Below, piece by piece: positions 32,639 to 39,212 of a stretch of DNA of 39,212 nt; position 1 is the stretch's first letter; every line of letters starts with the position of its first letter. The stretch lies in NCBI RefSeq assembly GCF_013204855.1, contig NZ_JABMKZ010000057.1, positions 1 through 39,212 of the forward strand, given 5' to 3'. The position numbers were made by a program, and so were the translations under genes. The notes below the pieces were generated by a model, which worked only from the letters and a program-made list of their open reading frames with translations, did not search any database and was not told the DNA's origin. Origin of the DNA: Paenibacillus alba (GTDB lineage Bacteria; Bacillota; Bacilli; Paenibacillales; NBRC-103111).

Positions 32639-33583
32639 TTACACGTAAGTGTTCTCGTTATATTCAGGTCTTCCGCTTATCCATGACTTGTTGCGAATTG
32701 GCTCCAAAATGTCCAGCACTTCTTGCAGCAGCTCGTTATCCATAGGCTCATCCGTCCATGCGATGTTTTTGCGAATATTCTCCGGGCTGGCCGTACTGAC
32801 GAGTGTCGTTGGAATCCGCTCGTTCGCCGTTGTGTATTGCACCGCCAGCTTCGCGATGTCAGCGCCCTTGCTTGCGCAGTGCTCCGCCGCCTCCTTGCAG
32901 AGCCTCTGAATGTCAGCCGGTGCAGGATGCCAGACAGCAGCGGGTCTAGTGCTCAGCAGTCCCATAGATAGCGGCGATGCATTCACCAATCCAACCCCGT
33001 GCTGCTCCAATAGTGGAACTACATCCAGCAAGGACGTGTCATTCAAAGCATAATGACAATAGGACAAGACAGAATCGAACTCTTTCACAGCCAGCGACTT
33101 CTCAAACACAGACAGCGGCAATCCGGATACGCCGAAAAAGCGAATTTTTCCAGATTGCTTTAATGCATCCAATGCAGGGAAGGCTCCCTCAGCAACCTCA
33201 TCAAAAGCCACAAATTCAATATCATGCAAATATAAAATATCGATATAATCCGTATAAAGCCGTTTTAAGCTTTCATCGACGCTGCGAATGATTCGCTCCT
33301 TCGAGAAGTCGAACTCGGCGTCGCCGTAACGCCCTGCTTTCGTTGTCAAAATAAAACGATCTCTGTCTATTTGCGCAATAGCTTTGCCTAATACCGTTTC
33401 CGCCTTGGTTAAACCGTAATAGGGGGACACATCAATTAAATTCATTCCTAGATCAACTGCTGTGTGAACCGTCCGAATGCTTTCTTCCTCGTTGGTTTCA
33501 CGGAAGAGGGAGCCCAGCGAGGAGGCGCCGAAGCTCAATACCGAGACATCCAGCCCTGTTTTGCCCAGTTTACGATATTTCAT
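32639..33583 (-). CDS. Aldo-keto reductase, probable L-galactose 1-dehydrogenase
   Basis: 314 residues. The AKR tetrad is D51, Y56, K82 and H120. It recalls plant L-galactose dehydrogenase over long stretches, e.g. YIDILYLHDIEF, SVLSYCHYALNDTSLLDV and NASPLSMGLL (comparison from memory). That enzyme oxidises L-galactose at C1 to the lactone with NAD. D-threo-aldose or L-fucose 1-dehydrogenases belong to the same group, so L-fucose is possible. The ATG overlaps the lactonase stop by four bases (ATGA), indicating translational coupling. Confidence 0.82.
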   Translation of the reverse strand: MKYRKLGKTGLDVSVLSFGASSLGSLFRETNEEESIRTVHTAVDLGMNLIDVSPYYGLTKAETVLGKAIAQIDRDRFILTTKAGRYGDAEFDFSKERIIRSVDESLKRLYTDYIDILYLHDIEFVAFDEVAEGAFPALDALKQSGKIRFFGVSGLPLSVFEKSLAVKEFDSVLSYCHYALNDTSLLDVVPLLEQHGVGLVNASPLSMGLLSTRPAAVWHPAPADIQRLCKEAAEHCASKGADIAKLAVQYTTANERIPTTLVSTASPENIRKNIAWTDEPMDNELLQEVLDILEPIRNKSWISGRPEYNENTYV

Positions 33584-34410
33584 AGTTTATAGAACTCCTT
33601 TGCATTTAGTCCAAATAGACGGTCATTATCGTGCTGTGTCCAAGATTCCGGCAAGGCGTGCGTCAGTACTCCGACGACTTCATCATAATCAGCCGCTAGC
33701 AAGCATACAGGCCAATCGCTGCCAAATAATACCCGCTGCGCTCCGAATACTTCCAAAACATGCCGGATGTATACCGTAAAATCTTCTTTGACCCAGCTCG
33801 TATGGTTCGCTTCCGTCACCATGCCCGAAAGCTTACAGTACACGTTCGGATGCTTGGCGATAGCTGCCATCTGGCTTTTCCAAGGCTCCGTAGAGCCATC
33901 CCCAATCCGAGGTTTCGCGATATGATCAATGACTGCCCGCAACCTCGGGACCTGGCCCAAAAGCTCAACAACCGCCGCTAATTGCTCTGATTTTACAAGC
34001 AGATCTACGGGAACATCCTCCTCGGCAAAATATTGCAGGGCTTCAACAAAATGAGGCTCTAGTATTCGGTTCGCATCCGGCATTTCTTGAATCATGATTC
34101 GGAAGCCCACATATTTGGGATGCTGGCTGATTCTTTTATACTGCGTAAGAACGTCGGGATCATTTAAATCAAGCCAACCTACCACACCTGCAATCGTATC
34201 TGTTTCTTCGCTTAAGTTTAATAAATAGTCTGTTTCTTCTAAGGTTGGCGCCGCTTGAACGACAATCGTTTGACTCACATCCTGTTGATGCAAGATGGGC
34301 AACAAATCGTCTGGCAGAAAATCACGATACAAGACCGGCAAATCCGTCGTTAACCACCCATAATCGCCTCGATCTATTTTCCAGTAGTGCTGGTGTGCAT
34401 CAATTCTCAT
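33580..34410 (-). CDS. Amidohydrolase-family sugar lactonase (COG3618)
   Basis: 276 residues. The barrel begins RIDAHQHYWKIDRGDYGWLT, with H6 and H8 of the HxH metal motif, and has VIDHIAKP and VLFGSDWPVCLL near the end. This is the COG3618 group, which includes L-fucono-1,5-lactonase and L-galactono/L-rhamnono-lactonases. It would hydrolyse the lactone made by the AKR to the aldonic acid. It is first in the operon, with ATG 34410 and AAAAGGAGC upstream, facing a divergent AraC gene. Confidence 0.85.
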   Translation of the reverse strand: MRIDAHQHYWKIDRGDYGWLTTDLPVLYRDFLPDDLLPILHQQDVSQTIVVQAAPTLEETDYLLNLSEETDTIAGVVGWLDLNDPDVLTQYKRISQHPKYVGFRIMIQEMPDANRILEPHFVEALQYFAEEDVPVDLLVKSEQLAAVVELLGQVPRLRAVIDHIAKPRIGDGSTEPWKSQMAAIAKHPNVYCKLSGMVTEANHTSWVKEDFTVYIRHVLEVFGAQRVLFGSDWPVCLLAADYDEVVGVLTHALPESWTQHDNDRLFGLNAKEFYKL

Positions 34411-34484
34411 AGCGCGCTCCTTTTCATAACCTTATTATGGTATCGCTTTCTTCTATTGTATCATCAATAAAATCATATGAAATA

Positions 34485-34520
34485 TTGATATCTAGCACAT
34501 TTATACGTTTTTTTGATATC
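34485..34520. promoter_or_regulatory. Direct repeat TTGATATC in the divergent promoter region
   Basis: TTGATATC occurs at 34485-34492 and 34513-34520, 28 bases start to start. AraC proteins typically bind two direct half-sites in such divergent regions; both copies lie upstream of AraC and near the operon start. The region is AT-rich, so chance remains possible. Confidence 0.4.
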
Positions 34521-34553
34521 ATGAAGTAAATCTGTATCCAGAAGGAGCTCACC

Positions 34554-35417
34554 ATGCATCCCATACGTAAAACATTCGATACGAACGAGTCCTTCCCGTT
34601 CTCTTTTGCTTATAAAAACACAAAAAGCTCGCTAAGCGAGCTGCCTGACCATTTTCACGACTGGTATGAAATTGTGTATGTGTATCGTGGGCAAGGTACG
34701 TTCTTCATTGATCACACTTTTTATGATATGAAGCAAGGCGATCTGTTTCTCATCCCAGGCAACACGATTCACCGAGCAACGCCGGACAAAGAAATGCCTG
34801 TTACGTCTACAGCGATTTATTTCAGCCCAAGTCTGGCGCAGGCCCCTAATCTTGATGAGGCATTCTCGTATTTACGCAATTTTGAGCAAGCCGCGGAGCT
34901 GCGCAATTACAAATTTGAAACGCTGCTTCCTCAACGTCGGCAGATCGAATTTACGTTGGAGTCCATACAGATAGAACTGAAGCATTCGCATTTAGGCCAA
35001 CGCCAAGCCATTTACTTGAAGCTTTTGGAGCTTCTGCTCTATTTGCAGCGTGAGCTGGGGCCTGAACGCAAAACAAGCAATGGAGACTCCTCGGTTGGTC
35101 CCCTATGGATGCGAGATATTTTGCTTTATATTGAGCTGCATTTTTGCGACGACATCCGTTTAACGTCCCTAGCGAAGCAAGCTTCTGTCTCTCCTGCCCA
35201 TTTCAGCCGGGTATTCAAGCAGTTGATTGGGATGAATATTACCACCTACCTGATGACCAAAAGAATCATTCGTGCGAAGCAGTTGCTGAGCGAAAGTGAC
35301 GTCAACATCGGTATTATCGCCGAAATGTGCGGCTTCGAAAGTCTGCCTCATTTCCACGCCATGTTCAAAAGAATGCTCGGCATGACGCCGGCTGCTGCGA
35401 GAAAGGCCATGAGATAA
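34554..35417 (+). CDS. AraC-family regulator with cupin sensor, divergent to the sugar operon
   Basis: 287 residues. The N-terminal cupin-like sugar sensor (about 20-105) has LPDHFHDWYEIVYVYRGQGT and GDLFLIPGNTIHRA. The C-terminal double helix-turn-helix (about 190-285) has IRLTSLAKQASVSPAHFSRV and IGIIAEMCGFESLPHFHAMF. ATG 34554 follows AAGGAGC. Position and domain type make it the probable activator of the 31612-34410 operon in response to its sugar (inference). Confidence 0.92.
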   Translation: MHPIRKTFDTNESFPFSFAYKNTKSSLSELPDHFHDWYEIVYVYRGQGTFFIDHTFYDMKQGDLFLIPGNTIHRATPDKEMPVTSTAIYFSPSLAQAPNLDEAFSYLRNFEQAAELRNYKFETLLPQRRQIEFTLESIQIELKHSHLGQRQAIYLKLLELLLYLQRELGPERKTSNGDSSVGPLWMRDILLYIELHFCDDIRLTSLAKQASVSPAHFSRVFKQLIGMNITTYLMTKRIIRAKQLLSESDVNIGIIAEMCGFESLPHFHAMFKRMLGMTPAAARKAMR

Positions 35418-35439
35418 GCCCAAGGCTCCAGCATTCAGA

Positions 35440-36393
35440 TCAGCTTAGATCCATTGGATTCGTTCGTTTCCTCAGACAATATTGCTTTCTGTAATAGTCC
35501 AATGTTTCTCTCAAGCCATCCCTTAGGCTATATAACGGACTCCAGTCTAACCCAGCGAGAGCGGCCTGATTATCCAATCTGCTGTGGACGATATCTCCCA
35601 TTCGAACGGGTACATAAACTGGATCGAAGTGTGTACCGCTAATTTCGCACATTTCCCTCAAAAGCACATTGACACTCGTTTGTTCATTGCAGCTAATATT
35701 ATAGAGTCCATGACTGCCATTGTTCAGAGCGGCTATATTCGCGCGAACAATATCTTTGACATATACAAAATCTCTCGTCTGCTCCCCATCGCCATAAATC
35801 AACGGTTGTTTGCCCTCCAGAAGCTTGTCTACGAAAATGGAAACTACACCACCCTCGCCCTTCGGATCCTGCCGAATGCCATATACATTCGCATAGCGCA
35901 ATATCGTATAATCCAGTCCATAGAGGGAGGCATAGGTTTCAATATACTGCTCTGGCGCTTGCTTCGATATTCCATAGAAAGAAAGCGGTCTTAACGGGTG
36001 GACTTCGTCCAAGCCCAAGTACTGCGGTGTACCATATACGGCTGCAGAGGATGCGTAAATGATCTTTCGCACACCGTGCACGCGACATTGCTCCAGCACC
36101 GCAATCGTGCCGAGAATATTAATCTGCGCATCCAGCATAGGATTCGCAAGTGAAGTTTGAATATCGATTTGAGCTGCATGATGTATAACCACTTCCGGTT
36201 GTGAAGCAGCGAACGCCTCAGCTAATCCATGATCAAGCAAATCGCCATGATGGAAGATCGCCTGTGAATTAAGATTTTCTTGACGACCAGTCGTCAAGTT
36301 ATCCAAAATATGTACGTGATGCCCGAATTGAATTAATTCATCGACGATATGAGAGCCTATAAAGCCGGCTCCGCCGGTAACCAAAATGCGCAT
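35440..36393 (-). CDS. NAD-dependent sugar-nucleotide epimerase (UDP-glucose 4-epimerase type)
   Basis: 317 residues, extended SDR. The NAD motif is LVTGGAGFIGSHIVDELIQF at the N-terminus; SSAAVYGTPQ and the YGISKQAPE motif give the catalytic Ser/Tyr/Lys. The family includes GalE and related 4-epimerases. It is downstream of nothing and convergent with the AraC gene (22 bases apart). ATG 36393 with GGGAGAG is used; a longer frame to 36516 adds 41 hydrophobic, non-family residues. The exact sugar nucleotide is unknown. Confidence 0.88.
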   Translation of the reverse strand: MRILVTGGAGFIGSHIVDELIQFGHHVHILDNLTTGRQENLNSQAIFHHGDLLDHGLAEAFAASQPEVVIHHAAQIDIQTSLANPMLDAQINILGTIAVLEQCRVHGVRKIIYASSAAVYGTPQYLGLDEVHPLRPLSFYGISKQAPEQYIETYASLYGLDYTILRYANVYGIRQDPKGEGGVVSIFVDKLLEGKQPLIYGDGEQTRDFVYVKDIVRANIAALNNGSHGLYNISCNEQTSVNVLLREMCEISGTHFDPVYVPVRMGDIVHSRLDNQAALAGLDWSPLYSLRDGLRETLDYYRKQYCLRKRTNPMDLS

Positions 36394-36498
36394 GGTACAC
36401 TCTCCCATTTTGTTAACGTAAACAAGGTAGAATATGTTCTCTCCTATTATATAGGATAATTCGCAAACTACGAAGAAAACTATAGCCTTCCATGAGAA

Positions 36499-36544
36499 AA
36501 AAAGGGCCTTTCCCATAGGTCACATGACCTGCTGGGCAGCCCTC
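36499..36544 (-). terminator. Terminator of the MarR-MFS operon
   Basis: AGGGC-CCCA-AGGTCA pairs with TGACCT-TGGG-GGCCCT in a long interrupted hairpin followed on the minus strand by seven T. Confidence 0.8.
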
Positions 36545-36553
36545 TTCAATGAT

Positions 36554-37756
36554 TTATTCCTGCTGTAGTACATGCTTCTCTTTCGAATTCAACGCTGCTG
36601 GTTTCCGATGATAGAGCCCATAGTAAAGGATCGAAGAACAAGCAACGACAAGTCCCGCGACAAAATACATCGTATGGTAGTTTGTTTTGGAAGCAATCGT
36701 GCCGAGAATGTAGGATCCGATCCCATAGCCAACGTCAAAAAGAACGTAATACGTGCCTGTGGCAAGCCCTCTGCGATGAGCAGGCGCTGCTTGTATCGCG
36801 ATAGTTTGAAAACTCGGAAGAAGTGCGCCGAATCCAAGTCCAAGCAACACAGCTACCAGCAAAAAGAGGAGGGCGGATTGCGTCAAGCTAAGCCCGATCA
36901 TACCCACTGTAAATAAAATAATGCCTGGATACACTAGCCGATTGGGACCATAACGATCAAACCATTTACCAATAAAAGGTCTAGATATGACAATAGCCAA
37001 GGCAAATACCATGAAAAAATAGCTGGCATACGATTCTAAACCAATAGCCTTCGCATAAACGGAAAGAAACGTAGTAATCGCCCCATAGGAAAAGGCTAAT
37101 ACACTGCCCGTCAATGAAATCGGCAAAGCGCTTGGTTCGATAAATTTCCTCCAGCCTTTGGCTGCGATCGCTTTGGTGTTAACGACTCTTTTGGGAAGGC
37201 GGATGAACAGCCCGCAAATAAAGGCCAGAAATCCAAGCAGGATGCAAACGCCAAACAAGAGGTTATTATTATGAGTTTGCGTAATTGTCAAACCAATAAA
37301 CGGGCCCACGACCATCGCCAGACTCATAAAAAGACTAAAATACCCAATCCCCTCACCCTTGCGGGATTCGGGCACTAACTCAATCGCAATAGCCCCCGTA
37401 GCGGTGGCTGCCATACCAAAGCTGATGCCATGGATAAGTCTTAAGCCTAACAATACATAGTATTGATGCACGAATGGATACATAGCCGCACATAAGATAA
37501 ATAAGCTAAGCCCGGCAATAACAATCTTTTTCCGATCCCATTCATCCATCCATTTGCCAGTTAAAGGTCGAAAGATCACGGTTGAGAAAATAAATACCGT
37601 CATCACCAAGCCAACCTGCTGCTGACCTCCGTGCAGCGTTTCCGTAACAAATATCGGCAGGGTGACGGCCAGAATGTAAAAAGTCATAAACAAAAAAAAG
37701 CTGCTGAAACAGACAGCAACAAAGCCACGGTTCCATAATCTGTTCTCTTCGCTCAT
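36554..37756 (-). CDS. MFS transporter (12-helix efflux type)
   Basis: 400 residues with twelve hydrophobic segments. RPLTGKWMDEWDRKKIVIAG is the conserved loop 2-3 motif, and RPFIGKWFDRYGPNRLVYPG is its repeat in the second half. GFGALLPSFQTIAIQAAPAH is typical. The start ATG 37756 overlaps the MarR stop by four bases (ATGA), so the pair is translated together, as in many MarR-controlled drug exporters. The substrate is unknown. Confidence 0.9.
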   Translation of the reverse strand: MSEENRLWNRGFVAVCFSSFFLFMTFYILAVTLPIFVTETLHGGQQQVGLVMTVFIFSTVIFRPLTGKWMDEWDRKKIVIAGLSLFILCAAMYPFVHQYYVLLGLRLIHGISFGMAATATGAIAIELVPESRKGEGIGYFSLFMSLAMVVGPFIGLTITQTHNNNLLFGVCILLGFLAFICGLFIRLPKRVVNTKAIAAKGWRKFIEPSALPISLTGSVLAFSYGAITTFLSVYAKAIGLESYASYFFMVFALAIVISRPFIGKWFDRYGPNRLVYPGIILFTVGMIGLSLTQSALLFLLVAVLLGLGFGALLPSFQTIAIQAAPAHRRGLATGTYYVLFDVGYGIGSYILGTIASKTNYHTMYFVAGLVVACSSILYYGLYHRKPAALNSKEKHVLQQE

Positions 37757-38202
37757 TGCCGAGCCTCCAGTTCCTTGATGCCTTCGTTAGCTTTATTCGT
37801 AACCTGGCTAAGCATATTGCGCAGTAGCTGCACCTGCTCTTCCGAAAATTGACTCAGCAGAGAAGCAATAACCCTACGTTCAATCGGGGTAAGAATGTCA
37901 TTCAAGGCTCTTCCTTGATCTGTAATATACGTCAAAAAAGATCTTCTATCCGTCTCATTGGCTCTTCTCTCTACTAAGCCTTTTCTCTCCAGTTGATCGA
38001 GAATACGCGTAATATTCGTTTGATCCTTTTCTGCTCGAATCGCCAGCAGCTTCTGCGTAATGCCATCCTCCTCCACCAAGCGGCTGAGTACGACCCATTG
38101 CTCAGTTGTGATATCGTAAGGTTGAAAACTACCATTCAACAGTTGGGTCATTCTACGCCCTGCGTGGTTCAAAACAAATCCAAAAGAGCTTTCCATTTTC
38201 AT
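37753..38202 (-). CDS. MarR-family regulator, co-transcribed with the MFS gene
   Basis: 149 residues. Winged helix-turn-helix: TTEQWVVLSRLVEEDGITQK, then DQTNITRILDQLERKGLVER and the wing RANETDRRSFLTYIT. ATG 38202 has AGGAG upstream. A consensus promoter with a palindrome in its spacer lies 35 bases upstream; binding there would repress both genes until a ligand releases the protein (inference from family). Confidence 0.92.
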   Translation of the reverse strand: MKMESSFGFVLNHAGRRMTQLLNGSFQPYDITTEQWVVLSRLVEEDGITQKLLAIRAEKDQTNITRILDQLERKGLVERRANETDRRSFLTYITDQGRALNDILTPIERRVIASLLSQFSEEQVQLLRNMLSQVTNKANEGIKELEARQ

Positions 38203-38237
38203 ACCATTTCACTCCTGTAAATTTAGATGCTATAGCA

Positions 38238-38266
38238 ATTATATTACTAGCAAGTAAATGTGTCAA
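38238..38266 (-). promoter_or_regulatory. Consensus MarR-MFS promoter with palindromic operator
   Basis: Minus strand TTGACA (38261-38266), 17-base spacer, TATAAT (38238-38243), i.e. a perfect sigma-A promoter. The spacer holds TTACTAGCAAGTAA (38244-38257), a palindrome with two mismatches. A second, perfect palindrome TGCTATAGCA lies at 38228-38237, just downstream of the -10. Confidence 0.85.
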
Positions 38267-38316
38267 CAAGTATGCCGCCTGCAATTTCCCTTTTAGGCTG
38301 TTTATTCCGGGTAAAT

Positions 38317-38355
38317 AAAAAAAGAGTTAAGCGATTTGCTTAACTCTTTTTTTAT
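38317..38355. terminator. Terminator of the rRNA-tRNA operon
   Basis: AGAGTTAAGC pairs perfectly with GCTTAACTCT, with T runs on both strands. It follows tRNA-Leu and ends the 5S-tRNA transcript. Confidence 0.92.
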
Positions 38356-38364
38356 GATCTTAGA

Positions 38365-38443
38365 TACCGGCGAGAGGACTCGAACCTCCACGGTTTCCCA
38401 CTCGATTTTGAGTCGAGCGCGTCTGCCATTCCGCCACGCCGGC
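38365..38443 (-). tRNA. tRNA-Leu (anticodon CAA)
   Basis: The acceptor stem GCCGGCG pairs with CGCCGGT, and the anticodon stem CTCGA/TCGAG encloses the loop CTCAAAA with anticodon CAA. The variable arm and GGTTCGAGTCC T-loop are present. 3' CCA is not encoded (TCT follows A73), unlike the other five tRNAs here. Confidence 0.92.
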
Positions 38444-38455
38444 CTAATGCGTTCA

Positions 38456-38531
<76 letters not shown>

Positions 38532-38547
38532 TTATTTAATTAAGAAA

Positions 38548-38623
<76 letters not shown>

Positions 38624-38699
38624 TTGATGTTGTTAATTGGGGTCCCCGGAAAGTATTCGGAAATTGCTTCAAAGCTTCACGTCACTTTTTGGGGTTGGG
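38624..38699 (-). repeat. Conserved tRNA spacer, copy 1 (between Asp and Phe)
   Basis: On the minus strand it holds CCCCAAAAAGTGACGT, GAAGCAATTTCCGAAT and ACTTTCCGGGG. The CCCC-AAAAGT and ACTTT-GGGG arms form a stem. It matches the spacer at 38880-38958; other spacers in the cluster are only 12-27 bases. Confidence 0.75.
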
Positions 38700-38776
38700 T
38701 GGCGGAGCTGACGGGATTCGAACCCGCGGTCTCCTGCGTGACAGGCAGGCATGTTAGGCCACTACACCACAGCTCC
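38700..38776 (-). tRNA. tRNA-Asp (anticodon GTC)
   Basis: Acceptor GGAGCTG/CAGCTCC, anticodon stem CCTGC/GCAGG around CTGTCAC. The terminal CCA is encoded. Confidence 0.95.
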
Positions 38777-38803
38777 ACATGAAAACTTGTTAAGGCGAAT
38801 TTA

Positions 38804-38879
38804 TGGTGAACGCTGACGGGATCGAACCGCCGACCCCTACCCTGTCAAGGTAGTGCTCTCCCAGCTGAGCTAAGCGTTC
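38804..38879 (-). tRNA. tRNA-Val (anticodon GAC)
   Basis: Acceptor GAACGCT/AGCGTTC, anticodon stem CTACC/GGTAG around TTGACAA. The terminal CCA is encoded. Confidence 0.95.
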
Positions 38880-38958
38880 ATGGGAATTGTTGTACCGGGC
38901 CCACGCAAAGTAATCGGAATATGCTTCGTCAGCAATACGTCACTTTGTGGGGATTAGA
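38880..38958 (-). repeat. Conserved tRNA spacer, copy 2 (between Glu and Val)
   Basis: On the minus strand it holds CCCACAAAGTGACGT, GAAGCATATTCCGATT and ACTTTGCGTGGG. The CCCAC and GTGGG arms pair. The order of elements is the same as in copy 1, with the outer stem changed on both sides. Confidence 0.75.
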
Positions 38959-39033
38959 TGGTGACCCGTAGGGGACTCGAACCCCTGTTACCTCCGTGAA
39001 AGGGAGGTGTCTTAACCACTTGACCAACGGGCC
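38959..39033 (-). tRNA. tRNA-Glu (anticodon TTC)
   Basis: Acceptor GGCCCGT/ACGGGTC, anticodon stem CCTCC/GGAGG around CTTTCAC. The terminal CCA is encoded. It is the first tRNA after the 5S gene. Confidence 0.95.
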
Positions 39034-39093
39034 TGATTTTCTAACAATGAACCCTTCGGAGGTGGCAAAAAAAATACCCCATAAGGGAAACCT

Positions 39094-39210
39094 GCTTGGC
39101 AACGTTCTACTCTCCCAGAACCCTGCGGTTCAAGTACCATCGACGCTGGAGGGCTTAACGGTCGTGTTCGAGATGGGAACGCGTGGGTCCCCTCCGCCAT
39201 CATCACCAAA
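39094..39210 (-). rRNA. rrf: 5S ribosomal RNA
   Basis: On the minus strand it starts TTTGGTGATGATGGCGGAGG and ends with GTAGAACGTTGCCAAGC, pairing with the start. The central CCCATCTCGAACACGACCG and CGTCGATGGTA are the 5S signatures. Length is about 117 bases, so the gene is complete; the rest of the operon lies beyond 39212. Confidence 0.95.
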
Positions 39211-39212
39211 CA

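Noticed and set aside
36394..36516. 41-residue N-terminal extension of the epimerase
   Set aside because: The GGGAGAG before ATG 36393 and the immediate Rossmann start show the real N-terminus; the extension is unlike the family.

Overview
The window reads as low-GC Firmicute DNA, most likely Paenibacillus or a close relative. Grounds (inference from gene content; no search was run): a perR-ygzB-ygxA-rrn block as in Bacillus subtilis, an S-layer-homology protein, a GH87-type alpha-1,3-glucanase, a copper-amine-oxidase-N/SH3/GH18 protein, gatCAB, and strong AGGAGG-type ribosome binding sites with many TTG starts. Both ends lie in rRNA operons on the minus strand: the first ~200 bases are the 5' end of a 16S gene running out of the window, and the last ~120 bases are a complete 5S gene followed by six tRNAs. 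The window is therefore the DNA between two rRNA operons of the same orientation. No phage, transposase, IS element or CRISPR array was found.

Layout. 1-580: 16S 5' end, leader and two tandem promoters. 586-4372: ygxA, ygzB (opposite strand), a membrane-anchored GH18 protein and perR. 4476-7219: a TM2-like membrane protein, an anti-sigma-like protein and an ECF sigma factor (one unit), an MgtC-type membrane protein and a GNAT acetyltransferase. 7288-10546: gatC-gatA-gatB, all with TTG starts. 10707-15128: a TetR regulator, an HlyD-type adaptor, an ABC-2 permease and a TolC-like protein, with no ATPase in the operon. 15207-17884: short repeats, a hypothetical protein, a DUF3817 membrane protein and a MATE exporter. 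18027-21446: a large secreted GH87-type glucanase. 21447-22107: an intergenic repeat cluster. 22108-26434: a YhcH/YjgK protein, transaldolase and transketolase, with a divergent LysR regulator. 26546-30772: an S-layer-anchored phosphodiesterase-like protein of 1408 residues with cohesin-like and dockerin-like segments. 30773-31611: a two-unit repeat array. 31612-35417: a three-gene sugar oxidation operon with a divergent AraC regulator. 35440-38202: a sugar-nucleotide epimerase and a MarR-MFS pair. 38317-39210: terminator, tRNA cluster, 5S rRNA.

How genes work together. The aldo-keto reductase, lactonase and zinc dehydrogenase at 31612-34410 resemble plant L-galactose dehydrogenase, COG3618 sugar lactonases and E. 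coli LgoD. Together they would take L-galactose through the lactone and L-galactonate to D-tagaturonate, under the divergent AraC protein. Transketolase and transaldolase form the non-oxidative pentose phosphate unit, with a LysR gene and a palindrome at its promoter. The TetR-HlyD-permease-TolC operon looks like a tripartite exporter in an organism expected to lack an outer membrane. The GH87 and S-layer proteins are surface or secreted polysaccharide/phosphoester functions. PerR is the peroxide sensor and has every metal ligand.
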